From NCBI GenBank assembly GCA_963930655.1, contig OZ005618.1, positions 7,152,001-7,216,000 on the forward strand: a stretch of 64,000 bases of DNA, in the 5' to 3' direction. Below, one piece after another: positions 1-11,402 of this stretch (position 1 is the first letter of the stretch; every line of letters begins with the position of its first letter). The stretch is from Myrica gale (Eukaryota; Streptophyta; Magnoliopsida; Fagales; Myricaceae). Below the pieces are notes generated by a model. It was not told the origin of the DNA. It did no database searches and saw only the letters and a list, made by a program, of their open reading frames with translations. The position numbers and the translations under genes are program-made.

Positions 1-36
1 TCTCTCTCTCTCTCTCTCTCTCTCACTCACACACAC
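1..36. repeat. (TC)n / (AC)n microsatellite
   Basis: The window opens with a run of TC dinucleotides to about base 24, followed by a short AC-rich tract. It lies upstream of the first visible exon, so it is probably intronic. Confidence 0.9.
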
Positions 37-156
37 ATGCATGTATATGCTGCCATTTGATGTACATGCTTTTTTTGCTTTCACATCAAGAAATATCATG
101 ATACACAGAGTCGAAAGTTTAATAGTCTGATTTATAATTCCACTCTTACTGAACAG

Positions 157-1389
157 GACCCATGCAATCTGCCAGAGAAGTCTCCCCAAGAAACAAATGT
201 TGTTGACAACCTGAATGAACCCATGGCTGACGTGAAGGAAGAAAAAGAAAATGCAAAATCTTATCCGGGCATTAAAGGTGAATTGGAAACATGTGGCAGT
301 CACAAAGGGAGCACCGGCGAGTCAAAATCAGAAGAGGACAAGATGAATATCCCTGGAACCATGGTACTATAGCAGTTTCTGGTTTTTCACATATCTTTCC
401 TGAATCAGTTTTAAAGTAACTCTAGGCCTTTCTTTTTTTGGCGTTTGAAGTTTCTCTATGTGGTTCTCATTTTCTTTCCCCTTTCATGGACATGCTTAAT
501 CCGGTTTTATTTAATTGATATTGCATATTATGTTTAACTATATGATTTTACTGCGTTATATGTATGTTGGGTTTTCAGATTATTTGAACTCACTAATAAT
601 AAAAGAAAAAAGATTATTTAATTATCAGGTGACTCGATTAACATTCGCTCCACTTATAACATCAAACAGGAATCAGGGAAGTTTACTGCAGAACCAAAGA
701 CCACTTACAAAATCCATGATCCAGTGGTCAGAGATAAGGAAGACGATAGTAATGATAGTTCTGTTGGGGAAGGTGATGATGAATCTCAATCCTTCATAAA
801 ACAGAAGATTAGTTTGGAACTCTCAGAACCAGATGAGCGAACAAGCTCAAAACTTGCAGAAGACATTGATGAGAAATCCGGAGCATTTACGGAAGGTAAA
901 GCTCTTCTTGGTCCGTCAAAATCATTGGCGGAGATAGAGAATTTAAAAACCACAGAGGAAACTGAAGATTCAGGAAAAATAAATGAACATCATACCACAA
1001 TTCACCTGCCAAAGTCTGTTGATACTGCAAACAATCTGGATGCCATAAACAACGGTGGAGGTGAATCTGAAAATTTGACAGAAGGTGAAGCTGCAGATCC
1101 ATCAAATCGTGCTACTATAGAAGAGGTTAGTCACTTTTGAATAAATCGCTTGAAAGAAAAAAACTGAAATGGCTTCTTCTTTGTTCTTTCTTCTTATCTG
1201 GAAATGTTGAAGCTAATCACTAAAATTCACAGGAGTAATAATATACACTCTTGTTTTCCCCTAATATGGGAACAAAATCTCTGCATACGTTAAGACATGA
1301 ATTTCATTTTCTCGTCTATAAGTATGTGTACTGAAAAACTAAAGAAATAGTCTACTTATTTTCAGCACCTTATCTTTGACATTAACTAG
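157..1389 (+). CDS. 3' end of unrecognised gene, acidic low-complexity protein (partial)
   Basis: I do not recognise this protein. Two exons fit well: 157-363 (acceptor AG at 155-156, donor GT at 364) and 670-1125 (acceptor AG at 668-669, donor GT at 1126). Both begin and end on codon boundaries and together give about 221 residues very rich in Glu, Asp, Ser, Thr, Lys and Asn, with no Cys pattern, membrane segment or catalytic motif. A third short exon from 1366 (acceptor TTTTCAG) would add HLIFDIN and stop at 1387-1389. Without that splice the second exon reads on to a stop at 1138-1140. Upstream exons lie outside the window. The composition suggests an intrinsically disordered region. The exon frames are well supported; the terminal exon is a guess. 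Confidence 0.55.
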
Positions 1390-2054
1390 GAACCATCTAA
1401 TCCTCTTCCAATGAGGTCCACCGAGAAAGATGATTGATCTTATAGAAATGCCAAGGACCAGCAAAGCCAGGTAGGTGCCTTGATAGACCAGGCAAGAAGG
1501 GACAATGCAAAGGTGAATCGGAAGACTTGGTTGGATGACACACATCCACAAGATGAATCGGCCAGCATAAGATCACTGAGGAGTCGCACAACAAACAACA
1601 TCCTATTGGTAGGAACTAGATGCTTCTTTTGTTGATAACTCTGCAGCAATAAAGCTGAACCCCTCACATTTTCGGTCTCTCTAGCTTGAACATGACAATT
1701 TTGATTAAAAAAAAAGGTAGTCTTGAGCTGTAAACCCGTTAATCTCTGTGTATTGAGGTCTTAGGTTTCTATTTGAGCCAACAAAAGTGGGACAGTGGAA
1801 AGAAGTTTTTCCAACTCACTGGCTTCGGTACTGCCATTACATCTTGCTCTCTGTTCTGTATATGTTGTCCTATGAAACATGATGATGTACCCAGTACCCG
1901 GATAACTAATTGAAAGGAGACCATGAGCTACCTTGACCCAAAACAAAATAGAAGACCATCTGCTACTTTATGGATAGTTTTTAACTTTTTTGTAAATGTA
2001 ACTCCCGAGGAAAATGATCAAGGAATTTTGTTTTATTTGCAAAAAAAAAAAAAA
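1390..2054. other. Gene-less stretch, probable 3' UTR or spacer
   Basis: A plus-strand open stretch near 1442-1636 has a fairly protein-like composition, but no splice junction joins it cleanly to the gene before it. It may be 3' UTR. It ends in an A-run at 2041-2054 beside a foldback element. Confidence 0.4.
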
Positions 2055-2506
2055 TTAGTCCAGTAAGTATGAGCAAAAATCAAATTGGTACTCTTAATTA
2101 TCAATTCGGCGATTTGAGATCCATAACTTTTGAAAATCACCAATTCTAGCCGTCTAAATTAGGCTTTAAATTCTAGCGAAATCATGCAAAATGACCAAAA
2201 TGTCCTTCCAAGATTAAATTTTAAAAAATAAATAAAAATTTAATAAATTAATTAAAAATAAATATATTATTGAAGTATAGTTTCAATAGTTTTATTTAAA
2301 AAATATTACTTTTTTTAAAAAAAATCATTTTTTTAGTAATTTTATATTGGATTGGCATTTTAGTCATTTTGCATGATTTTTCGTATGGTTTAAAATCTAA
2401 TTTAGACGGGGCTAGAATTGTTGATTTTCAAAAGTTATGTGTCTCAAATCGCCGAATTGATGATTAGGAGTACCGATTTGATTTTTACTCATATTTACGG
2501 GACTAA
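2055..2506. mobile_element. Non-autonomous foldback (MITE-like) element
   Basis: The left end (from TTAGTCC at 2055) and the right end (to GGACTAA at 2506) are inverted copies of each other over about 150 bp. They share the phrases for 'tcggcgatttgag' and 'aaaatcaacaattctag' with scattered mismatches, around an AT-rich centre at about 2210-2350. There is no coding capacity. The length of about 450 bp and the long inverted ends fit a Mutator-like MITE. The left flank is an A-run, so a target duplication cannot be read. Confidence 0.75.
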
Positions 2507-4765
2507 ACTTTAACCCTTTTTGTTTTCTATAATTTCAAACATTTGATAATATATCGCAGTACTTGTGAATGTCAAACCTGCTGAAGGCTTGGTTTTTCTT
2601 TGAGTTGTTTCCCCACAAAGATTAAGGAAACTTTAAGCAGAAAATCAGAGGAGGAAAAAATTTGTTCGCATGGCTGTTAGCTACAATTGCTTTGTCAGGG
2701 CCAGCGTCGAAGGCTCCATGGATGACCCTGACAAAGCAGTGGCGATTGGAGAACATGACCAAGATGGGAATGATGCGCATTGATTCCTGCCCTTCAAGCT
2801 TTGTCTTCCTATGATGTATATTAAGTGCCTTGTTTATTCAGCCCAGTGAATGTGACTATGGTTTGCAAGGGATACTGTTAACGAGAGGGATCGAAGGGAT
2901 CCACGAGCGAAGGGAGACTGGTTAATTAAGAGAAATAACCTACACGTGTGACGTGAGGCTACACGTGTGACGTGAGGCTGTGGAGAATTTGCGGAAATAT
3001 AATTTAGGATATTCGTTTTTTAAAAACTGGTAAGATTTTTAGGATTTTTTTATAGAAGTGGGAATATTTACGGATCGATTTCTATAATTTTTATGTAAAA
3101 ATATGTGAAATTTTTTAGAGATATTTAAATTTTATTGAAATCTGTAAAAAGGTATAGAGATGATTTAATATAATTTTTTAATAAAAAATATTGAATTTTG
3201 GTAAAAAAGTACGAAGAGAAAATATTTGTTATAATTTTTTTTGAAAAGTTATTGAAATTTGTTTGAAAAGGTGTTGAAGTTTGTATTAAAGGTATTTGTG
3301 TTTGTACATACTTTTTTTGATATTTTTTTGTCTGTGTTTGATTTGATTTCAAAAGTTTTCTACAATCATTTTTTATCAATTACAATACATTTTTACGAAC
3401 TCCAATAACTTTTTACAAACTCCAACTTTTAACAAATTTTTCATCAATCCCAAAATAACCTACATTACTTAAAAAAACAAATACAAAAAATATTTTCAAA
3501 ATCAAATCAAACATAGACTAACACTCCCAAGTTATGAACTCTATGAACAGTAACTATCTTCTTTTTCTTAGTGGTTTCAGTTTTGCTCTTTGGATTTGAG
3601 TTAGGATTAAAGATTCTACTTGAATGATATTTAATAAGATCCTTATCCGAATGATATTTAATAAGATACTTGAATGATATTCTACTTGAATGATATTTTT
3701 TTGGTCTGAGAGATTTCTTGTTCATATATACATACATGTAAACGGGTGTGTTTGTTTCGCGTGAAAAGTATTTTCACGTGAGATATTTTCGAACTTTTGT
3801 ATGCCTGGGAGGGTAATGAAATTTAGGTTAACGAAAAAATAGGCTTGTCCAGCTTAAAATGTCACAACCGCTTGAGAAGAGTAACTCATTTTCAACCTCT
3901 GTAGACCTAGAATTTTCTTGGCAAGATATATATTCCGCTTTTTTGCCAAGTCCTCACTGCGTCTCTAGGCTTAAAGCCCAGAAAATGCCTCTTGTATAGT
4001 AAGTCCTAGAGATTGAATCATATTTTTTTGAATTTAAAAATAATGGGATAAAGATCTAATCTATGTTTGAATTTAAAAATGATGAGATATAATATATGTT
4101 TAAATTTAAAAAAAGATTAAAAAAATATCTAATATTTGAATTTGAAAGTTAAATCCGAAATCTTACACTTCAAAACAAATCTATCAAATAAGACTGAACA
4201 ATTCATTTTTTTAGACCATTTTCAAGACATCACTAAAAGATTAATAATTTTCTTGAACAATATATATTTTTTTATGTAGAAAAATAAGCAGCCTAGCTAA
4301 GATTCTTCTTTTGCTCTTTATCTCTCATCCTAAATAGAGGACATAGAAAAGATTGTTAGCTTTAAGTTTCTGAATGCACTATACTATCGTACAAGAAAAA
4401 CAAATATCAATAGCTAGCGCCTATATTCGCCAATTAGCTAGAATTAGTCCTGTTTTATTTTATATTAATACCGTTATATGGATGTTTTATAAGCTAACGG
4501 ATCACTGACAACCAAAAGATTAATTAACTCTTAACAAGCCTATTAGTTCTGATATAAAAATCTAATCAACCAAACAAATCTTTGTTTTAAAATAATATTT
4601 AAATTTTAAATTTTAAATCTAAAACCAAAACTAAAACTAAACTAAACTCTCCTCCCAAACAAGCCTAAACGTTTTCAGTTTTGTACCGACTTGTGATCGT
4701 ACTATCTCTAAGCACTGCTAAGGGTCGTATACTTCTCTCCTATCATATTGCATGGCGCCAAACAA
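2507..4765. other. AT-rich spacer
   Basis: No gene is seen. It holds a 12-bp perfect inverted repeat at 2689-2737, a tandem pair of 19-bp G-box units at 2941-2978, and a short palindrome around CGTGAAAA/TTTTCACG near 3760-3778. A short open stretch at about 2683-2783 ends in a stop and could be a stray exon, but it has no partner. The rest is low-complexity A/T sequence. Confidence 0.5.
2941..2978. repeat. Tandem 2 x 19 bp repeat with G-box (CACGTG) cores
   Basis: The unit tacacgtgtgacgtgaggc occurs twice head to tail without a mismatch. Each unit holds a CACGTG core and a TGACGTGA core, which are binding sites for plant bZIP and bHLH factors. No promoter is assigned here, so a regulatory role is unproven. 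Confidence 0.8.
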
Positions 4766-5760
4766 TAAGGGTGGGCACTAGAACAGATGGAACCGGAATA
4801 ATTCATTCCGATTCTGATCCAATACCCACCAGAACTATAATTTTCATTCTGTAATGGAACCGGAATGACACCAGAATTTTCGAAAACAATATCTGAAAAT
4901 TTCGGTTCCTTATTTGGCCAATTTGGGTTACAAGTACGTGAAAACCAAAACCATCGTACTGAAATGTAAAACGCTATCCTCCAGAACTCCATACAGACAC
5001 AAAATCAAAACCATATTAAAGATAATAAAAAGAATAGAAAATAGCTATACAGATCTGTAAACATTTCCATCACCTCAACTCCACGCTCAAATCTGTAGAT
5101 TCTATGATTGTTTCCTTGTTCATAGTCCAATCGCAGAAGATTCCAAGAAAGCCCAAGAAATTGGAGAGTGAAAGCTTCTGAATTATCACTTTCTTTCCCA
5201 AGTTTTTCACTTTGCAGAAATAGTCGAACATTATGTTCTCATCGACCCCATTTTCCTCTCCTTCGCTCTCTTCCTCTCCGAAACATGTCTTGCCCTCATT
5301 CCCGTAAGACCTTGATGATCTCGCCCTCAGATGTAAATATATAAATATTTACACTAGTAGCCAGTTACCAAAACAAACCAAACAAAATATTCGACCCCAA
5401 TGTGATGGACGACGAGAGAGGGAGGGAAAGAGGAGCTGAGCACGACTGATGGAGAGAGGAGCTGAGCACGGTTGAGGGAGAATCGGTTAGACGAGCCGCG
5501 ACAAGGAGGGTGGGGCACATGGCTCAGGCTGACGGCAGTGAGAATGGGAGAGAGGGGGGTGAGCGCTGGAAACCTGGAGGCTAGAACGAAATGACTTAAT
5601 TTCGTTGGGTTAAGTGACCTGGGTCTTAGGTTAGTAGGTTGACCCAGGTCACTACTTTATTTTTTTCTTTAAAAAAAATATACCAAAACAAGAAATTCTG
5701 GCATTTCGATTACGGTTCCGATATTTTACTAAAATGTGATCCGGTTAGGGGTATGTATAT
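4766..5760. mobile_element. hAT-type non-autonomous remnant
   Basis: It starts with TAAGGGTGGGCAC, the same 13 bases as the terminus of the better-preserved element at 58818, followed by the same style of 'ggaaccggaa' subterminal repeats. The right end is degraded: near 5700-5745 only subterminal ggttccg-type repeats remain, and no matching terminus or 8-bp duplication is visible. A 10-bp inverted repeat (GACCTGGGTC) lies near 5627-5662. It has no coding capacity. Confidence 0.45.
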
Positions 5761-6316
5761 ATAATTAATGGTTTCATAATGTTTTTTTGTTTTACTTTTA
5801 AAATCTTTTTTCTCTATCCAAACATGATTTTTTCCATTCAAAATATTTTTAATTTTTAATAAAATATTATATCTAATTATAGGCTTTAATTCCTATTGAA
5901 AATAACATAAAAATCAAAATAAATTTTATACTCTCAAATTTGCTTCATAAATTGGATGGTCTAATTTGAAGAGAGATAAATATATCATGTTAGTTATATA
6001 ATAAGGTAATTAATTCGAGCAACATAAATACATCATGTGGGTTATACGGTAACGTAATTAATTCGAGCAACGTTGCATGTATGTTATATGACTCAGTTGA
6101 TGTGTTCGTCTCTCCTAGAATTCGGAAGAAAATTGGAGAGAATCCCTGTACAACAATTTTTACAAAAATCCATAAATTGACAACCTATTTCATAATTTTT
6201 TTTCTTATAAATATAATTTTTTTTTTAAAAAAATCATGTTTGAATGAAAAGATAGATTTTGAATTTAAAAAATATTCTCATAATCATTAATCAAACATAG
6301 CCTTAAGTGATATTTG
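5761..6316. other. AT-rich spacer with 48-bp tandem duplication
   Basis: Two adjacent units at 5976-6023 and 6024-6071 share most of 48 bases and both end in taattaattcgagcaac. No gene is seen. Confidence 0.6.
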
Positions 6317-8850
6317 TTTTTTTTTTCTACGCAAAGAATTTTCATTCAATAATCAAAAAGACAAACAACCACCTCAAGGAGGTTCAAAGTACAAGTTCTG
6401 CATCAGCAAAAAACTGGGTAAACTAGAAACATGAATAGAACCAAAGAACATTATATTCGCAGCCCACTTGGCCAAGTAATCCGCATTGGAATTAGCTTGA
6501 CGTGAAATTTTAGCAAAACTCCACGATGGTCTACACAACGTCATTTCACGAATGACTTCAATAATGGATCCCGCATCCCCTATTAAGGAAAGGGAGCTGT
6601 CCAAGATACCCAAGATAGAGAGGAGCGAGTCACTTTCAAACACCACGAGCTCCAGCTTCCGAGTTTCGGCCTCTCCTATCGCCATACGAATTGTTGTAAG
6701 TTCCGCTGAAAGGGATGACATACGGGGTATGATTTCAGAGCGAGCCCACAAGGCCACTCCTTGATGATTAAAGCATATACAAGCTATCGCCACAAAGGAA
6801 CTTCGAACTGCTGCATCGGTGTTGATTTTAACCCACCCATTACTTGGTGCGGTCCATAGTTTAAGCTCCTCTTTTGCCTTTTCTGTCCATGCTAGCAGAT
6901 GATCACGATGATTCTTCAGAATCTGAGTGAGAAGCTTATTTGGATCCGGTGGAACCAGATTATGAACCTTCTGGTTCACAGGATTAAGTAGCAATTTTAT
7001 CCAGCCTGATAACGATATATGAGGAAAGGCTTGCACATCAAGGGGCCATGGTGCTTGAAGCCAAACACAGCGAGCAAATTGACAGTGTATAAAAAGATGT
7101 TCACACGTTTCTTCACCATGTTCACATAGCTGACAGCACAAAAATCCAGGAGTTGTAACTTGAAGAAATCTAGAAAGGTTACTACGTACCGGGAGTGCTT
7201 TCCAAATCAGCCGCCAAAGAAAGTATTTAATTCTATCCGCGATTTTCAACCTCCAAAGTCGTTTCCAATCATCCTCTAGAATAATTGTCATTGGTGGTTC
7301 ACGAGCATGTAGAATAATTTCATAAGCGAGTTTCACAGAAAATTCACTATGAGGAGAAGACACCCACTTGGCCTCATCCAAATCACACTCCTTTGGTATG
7401 GGCAAACTTAAGATGGCCTCCGCACTTTCCTTGGTACATATTTGATGAATTAAAGTTTCATTCCATTCACCAGAATCTGGTAGTTGTAAGTTGTGAACTT
7501 TCAACGTCCAGTCTGTCGCCTCTTCTGAGTTTCTCTGGATAGGCTTGAAATTCTCCATTTGCTGTATCCAGGGATCCAGCCAGCAGCTCAGCTGAGAGTT
7601 AACACCGAACTTATAGCATATTCCTTTTTCCAGCACCGATCGACATTGTTGAATGCCATGCCAAAACCAAGACCCATGAAAATTGGATTTAGGAATACTC
7701 AGCATGTCAGATCGATAATATTTTGCCTGAATCAACTTCACCCACAACATATTCCTTTGGGAATTCAGTTTCCAGCCCATTTTCGAAATCAAGGCTAAAT
7801 TCAGATCATAAAAATTTCGAAATCCCAGCCCACCAACATTTTTCGGCCAACAGATTGAATTCCAAGCTCTCGGAATGAAATTTCGTCTTTTCTCTTGCGG
7901 AAAGCCCCACCAAAAGTCGCGCACAACAACATCAAGATTGTGACAATAGCTCCGGGGAAGAAGGAAGCTCGACATAAAATAGGATGGGATTGCCGAGGCT
8001 ACAGATTTAATCAAACACGCCCGGCCTGCTTGAGACAGCAGCTTGGCCTTCCAGCCAGCAATTCTCTTGATAATTTTCTCTTTTACTTCTAGGTACGCCT
8101 GTTTCTTGGACCGGGGCAAAAGAAGCGGCAAGCCAAGGTATCTTCCAGGTCTAACAGTGTGTTCCATCCCAATTATTCTAGCCAGCAAACTAGCAGTATG
8201 TGGTTGCACATTTTTACTAAAAGATATCGCAGACTTTCTTGCATTAATAGTTTGTCCCGACCATTGCGAATATGTGGTAATTGTAGTCATAACTGCTCTG
8301 GCTTCCCTCTCTGTGGCTTTGGTAAAAATCATCGTATCATCGGCAAAGAGTAGATGCGAAACTGCTGGAGCAGATCTACTAATCTTAATACCATGAATGC
8401 TGCCTTGGTCCTCAGCTCTAGACAACAGGCGGGAGAGGACCTCAGATCCTATGATGAAGAGAAAGGGGGATAAGGGGTCTCCTTGTCGCAATCCTCGTGA
8501 AGGTTTTACCAATCCAAATGGGCTACCGTTCAATAGAAGCGAATATGAGACAGTTGATAAACATTGGCTAATAAGTTGAATCCACTTCTCACAAAAGCCA
8601 AAGCAGCGTAATATTTTGAGCAAAAAACTCCATTCCATTTTATCATATGCACGCTCCATATCAGCCTAGATAGCCATCAATCCCAACCCTTTTCTTCTGG
8701 AATTCATTGAATGAAAAATTTCATGTGCCACTGTAGTGTTCTCTTGGATTATTCTTCCCGGGACAAAGGCGGCCTGCACAGGTGAAATAAGCCGCTCCAG
8801 CACTCCTCGAAGACGGTTAGTAATGACCTTAGATAATATTTTGAATTTTT
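6317..8850 (-). mobile_element. 5'-truncated LINE (L1-type) with RT, zinc-binding and RNase H domains
   Basis: Read on the minus strand, this is the 3' half of a plant LINE ORF2. The reverse transcriptase begins inside the domain (KILSKVITNRLR, AFVPGRIIQENT), then MAI-stop-ADMERAYDKMEW, the FADD catalytic box (LLFADDTMIF), a zinc-binding segment (CCQLCEHGEETCEHLF) and a C-terminal RNase H domain with the expected acidic residues (INTDAA, SAELTT, ESDS, NADYLAKW). The ORF ends at 6374. A T-run at 6317-6326 on the plus strand is the poly(A) tail. Only one stop codon (TAG where the family usually has Lys) interrupts the frame, at 8666-8668. The 5' break near 8850 falls in the middle of the RT, as is usual for incomplete reverse transcription. 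Target duplications were not found. Confidence 0.92.
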
Positions 8851-9249
8851 GAAAAAAATTTCGTTTGAAAATATCCAATGCCCAAACATCATCTTCATTT
8901 AAGAAGTCCGGGAACATTAAGGATAAGCATAAAAGCAGAGATCCGAACAAAACTCGGAAGTCGGAACTACAAACTACCAAGAGTTTTGAGGATGTTGAAC
9001 CGACGTTGAGGATTTGAGGGATAAGATAATTTGATCTTTTCAAACCTCTTCTCTCCTTATATTATCCAAATTCCTTTCAGGTGTTTGCTTATAAAAGGGA
9101 TCAGGCGCCAGTAACCCACGTACGTTCACAGCTTTCCTACTTCTAGCCAGACTTGTGTATTTGGCATTCTGTGAAGGCTAAATTAGATCTCAGATTCAAA
9201 GCAAAGTGGGGCTAAAGTTCATTGCCTAGAACCACCCAAAAGTGCGATC
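8851..9249 (+). promoter_or_regulatory. Upstream and promoter region of the STP gene
   Basis: This 400-bp stretch lies between the truncated end of the antisense LINE and the STP start codon. A good TATA box (TATAAAAG) sits at 9090-9097, about 150 bp before the ATG, which leaves a 5' leader of roughly 120 bases. The LINE therefore ends only about 240 bp upstream of the TATA box. Confidence 0.55.
9090..9097 (+). promoter_or_regulatory. TATA box of the STP gene
   Basis: TATAAAAG matches the plant consensus and lies on the correct strand about 150 bp before the start codon. The transcription start has not been located. Confidence 0.55.
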
Positions 9250-11402
9250 ATGCCTGCAGCCTTCGCCATTGCTAATGGAGCTCCGGATTTCCCCGCCAGG
9301 CTTACAATGCAGGTCCTTGTTTGCAGCATTATTGCAGCCTTTGGTGGCCTTATGTTTGGATACGATATTGGCATCTCCGGTACTGCATATCAACTTCTCT
9401 GTCCCATTGTTTTTCTGACCCTTTCTTTTGTGCCTGCAGAGATGTTTAACAATGCGTGATGGATTAATCGTTGGATCTTTTTGATGTAGGGGGAGTGACT
9501 TCAATGGATGATTTCCTGATAAAATTCTTCCCTGCTGTTTACCATAAGAAGCACCGGGTCCAAGAAAACAACTACTGCAAGTACGATAACCAATTTCTCC
9601 AGCTCTTCACGTCTTCACTCTATCTGGCAGCGATTGTGGCTTCGTTTTTAGCTTCCATGGCTAGCAAGAAGTATGGTCGAAAACCAACAATTCAAGCAGC
9701 GTCCATATTCTTTGTTGTCGGAGCCCTTTTAAACACTACTGCCAGGAATTTAGGCATGCTGATCGCGGGTAGGTTGTTCCTTGGCGCTGGAGTTGGATTT
9801 GGCAACCAGGTAACTCTATCATCCGAAAGATCTAATTTTCTAAGTCGCTATATGTTAGTGTACTTGTGTGTTAGCGAAATTGCTTGTCAAACTAAGTCCA
9901 AAATTGAGTTGTAATTTGTTAAGCCTATGTTTGGTTAAATTCTCTGCCAAACACCTATTCAACTCCCTCTAGGATCAAAACTGGATTTTTCACTATATAT
10001 TCTAATTGGGAGAGGGGATTGAAGGCAATCCCCTCCGGATGTCCGGCTGGACGGCTAGAAGCCATCCAGCCGGACATCCAACGGTTGGGACTGGGAAGGG
10101 TGCTGCCCGGGCAGTCCGAACAGGACGCGTGGTTAATTTATTTCTTCACTTTTGGTTCTCATGGTGGGAGTTGTCAAATACAGGCGGTACCTTTGTTTAT
10201 ATCAGAAATTGCTCCAGCCAAATACCGGGGAGGCCTCAATATCTGCTTTCAGTTGCTCATCACTGTCGGTATCTTGTGTGCTAATCTGGTTAATTATGGT
10301 ACTTCGCGCATGCACCCATATGGCTGGAGGGTGTCACTGGGTGGCGCAGCAGTCCCTGCTATAATTCTTCTCTTTGGATCCGTCCTCATAGTGGAGACGC
10401 CCACCAGTCTAATAGAGCGTGGGAAGAATGACGAAGGCTTGGAAACTCTCAAGAAGATTAGGGGTGTGGACGATGTCGGCAAAGAGTATGGGGAACTTCT
10501 GGAGGCCACTGAATTGGCTAAACAAAACAAGCACTCCTACAGAAATCTTATGAAACGCTCTAGTAGGCCTCAACTTATCTGCGGCACGATGCTTCAAATC
10601 TTTCAGCAGTTCACCGGGATCAATGTGATCATGTTTTATGCTCCAGTTCTCTTTCAAACAATGGGATTCGCGAGCGATGCGTCACTGCTATCCGCCGTCG
10701 TCACTGGTTTGGTAAATGTGGTATCCACATTGGTTGCGGTTTTCTCAGTTGACAAATTCGGAAGAAAGAAATTGCTCATAGAAGCAGCGGTTCAAATGCT
10801 CATAACCCAGGTGAGCAAAATAAGCAAAATTTTAAGTAATCCATGCATTTGCTCTTTTCACTGAGAACATGGAGTCTCTTCAGAAAATTTTTCCCTGATT
10901 CATCTTCTCGTTTTGGTTCCTGTTCTTTGTTTTTAATGCTTTAGTTTGCGTTTTGCAGACTATGATGGGAGGAATACTTACGGTGCATTTAAAAAACAGC
11001 AACGCTATGCCCAAGAGCTATGCTATTCTTATGGTCGTCTTGGTCTGCCTTTTCGTGTCCGGTTTTGCATGGTCATGGGGTCCCTTGGGCTGGCTAATTC
11101 CTAGTGAAATTTTCCCACTCGAAACCCGAAATGCTGGATTTTTCTTTGCGGTTAGCACGAACATGCTCTTCACCTTCCTCATTGCTCAAGCTTTCCTGAC
11201 AATGCTATGCCATATGCGCGCCGGGATCTTCTTCTTCTTCGCGGCGTGGATTGTTGTAATGGGCTTGTTCGCCATCTTTTTGCTGCCCGAAACAAAGGGA
11301 ATTCCAATCGACGAAATGAATGAAAGAGTATGGAAGAAGCATTGGTTCTGGAAGAGGTTTTTTGATGACGATGTCCCGGAGAAGAAGCCCGAGACAGCTT
11401 GA
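9250..11402 (+). CDS. STP-type sugar/H+ symporter (sugar transport protein 8/5-like)
   Basis: Plasma-membrane monosaccharide/proton symporter of the major facilitator superfamily, with 12 predicted membrane segments. Exons are 9250-9379, 9490-9809, 10184-10810 and 10959-11402, all with GT-AG borders. They join in frame to 506 residues, the normal length for the family. Visible hallmarks: [14 protein letters not shown] after helix 1, the Cys-bearing [10 protein letters not shown] loop, [62 protein letters not shown] and the final [12 protein letters not shown]. The wording of the [15 protein letters not shown] and [15 protein letters not shown] segments is closest to the STP8/STP5 and HEX6 type. 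The start was chosen because [10 protein letters not shown] is followed directly by the conserved N-terminal helix. Intron 2 contains two strong hairpins. A relic of this gene's last exon lies at 28.8 kb. The substrate is inferred from the family. Confidence 0.93.
10012..10079 (+). repeat. Two adjacent perfect hairpins inside STP intron 2
   Basis: GAGGGGATT (10012-10020) pairs with AATCCCCTC (10027-10035) across 6 bases. Immediately after it, GGATGTCCGGCTGGA (10037-10051) pairs perfectly with TCCAGCCGGACATCC (10065-10079), and an inner GGCT/AGCC extends the stem. It is much richer in G and C than the rest of the intron and may belong to a short inserted element from about 9915 to 10140. Confidence 0.85.

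Noticed and set aside
1442-1636. Extra coding exon of the acidic gene
   Set aside because: Open and fairly protein-like, but no acceptor/donor pair puts it in frame with the preceding exons.
6552-8579. Plus-strand open frames across the LINE
   Set aside because: Antisense shadows of the LINE ORF.
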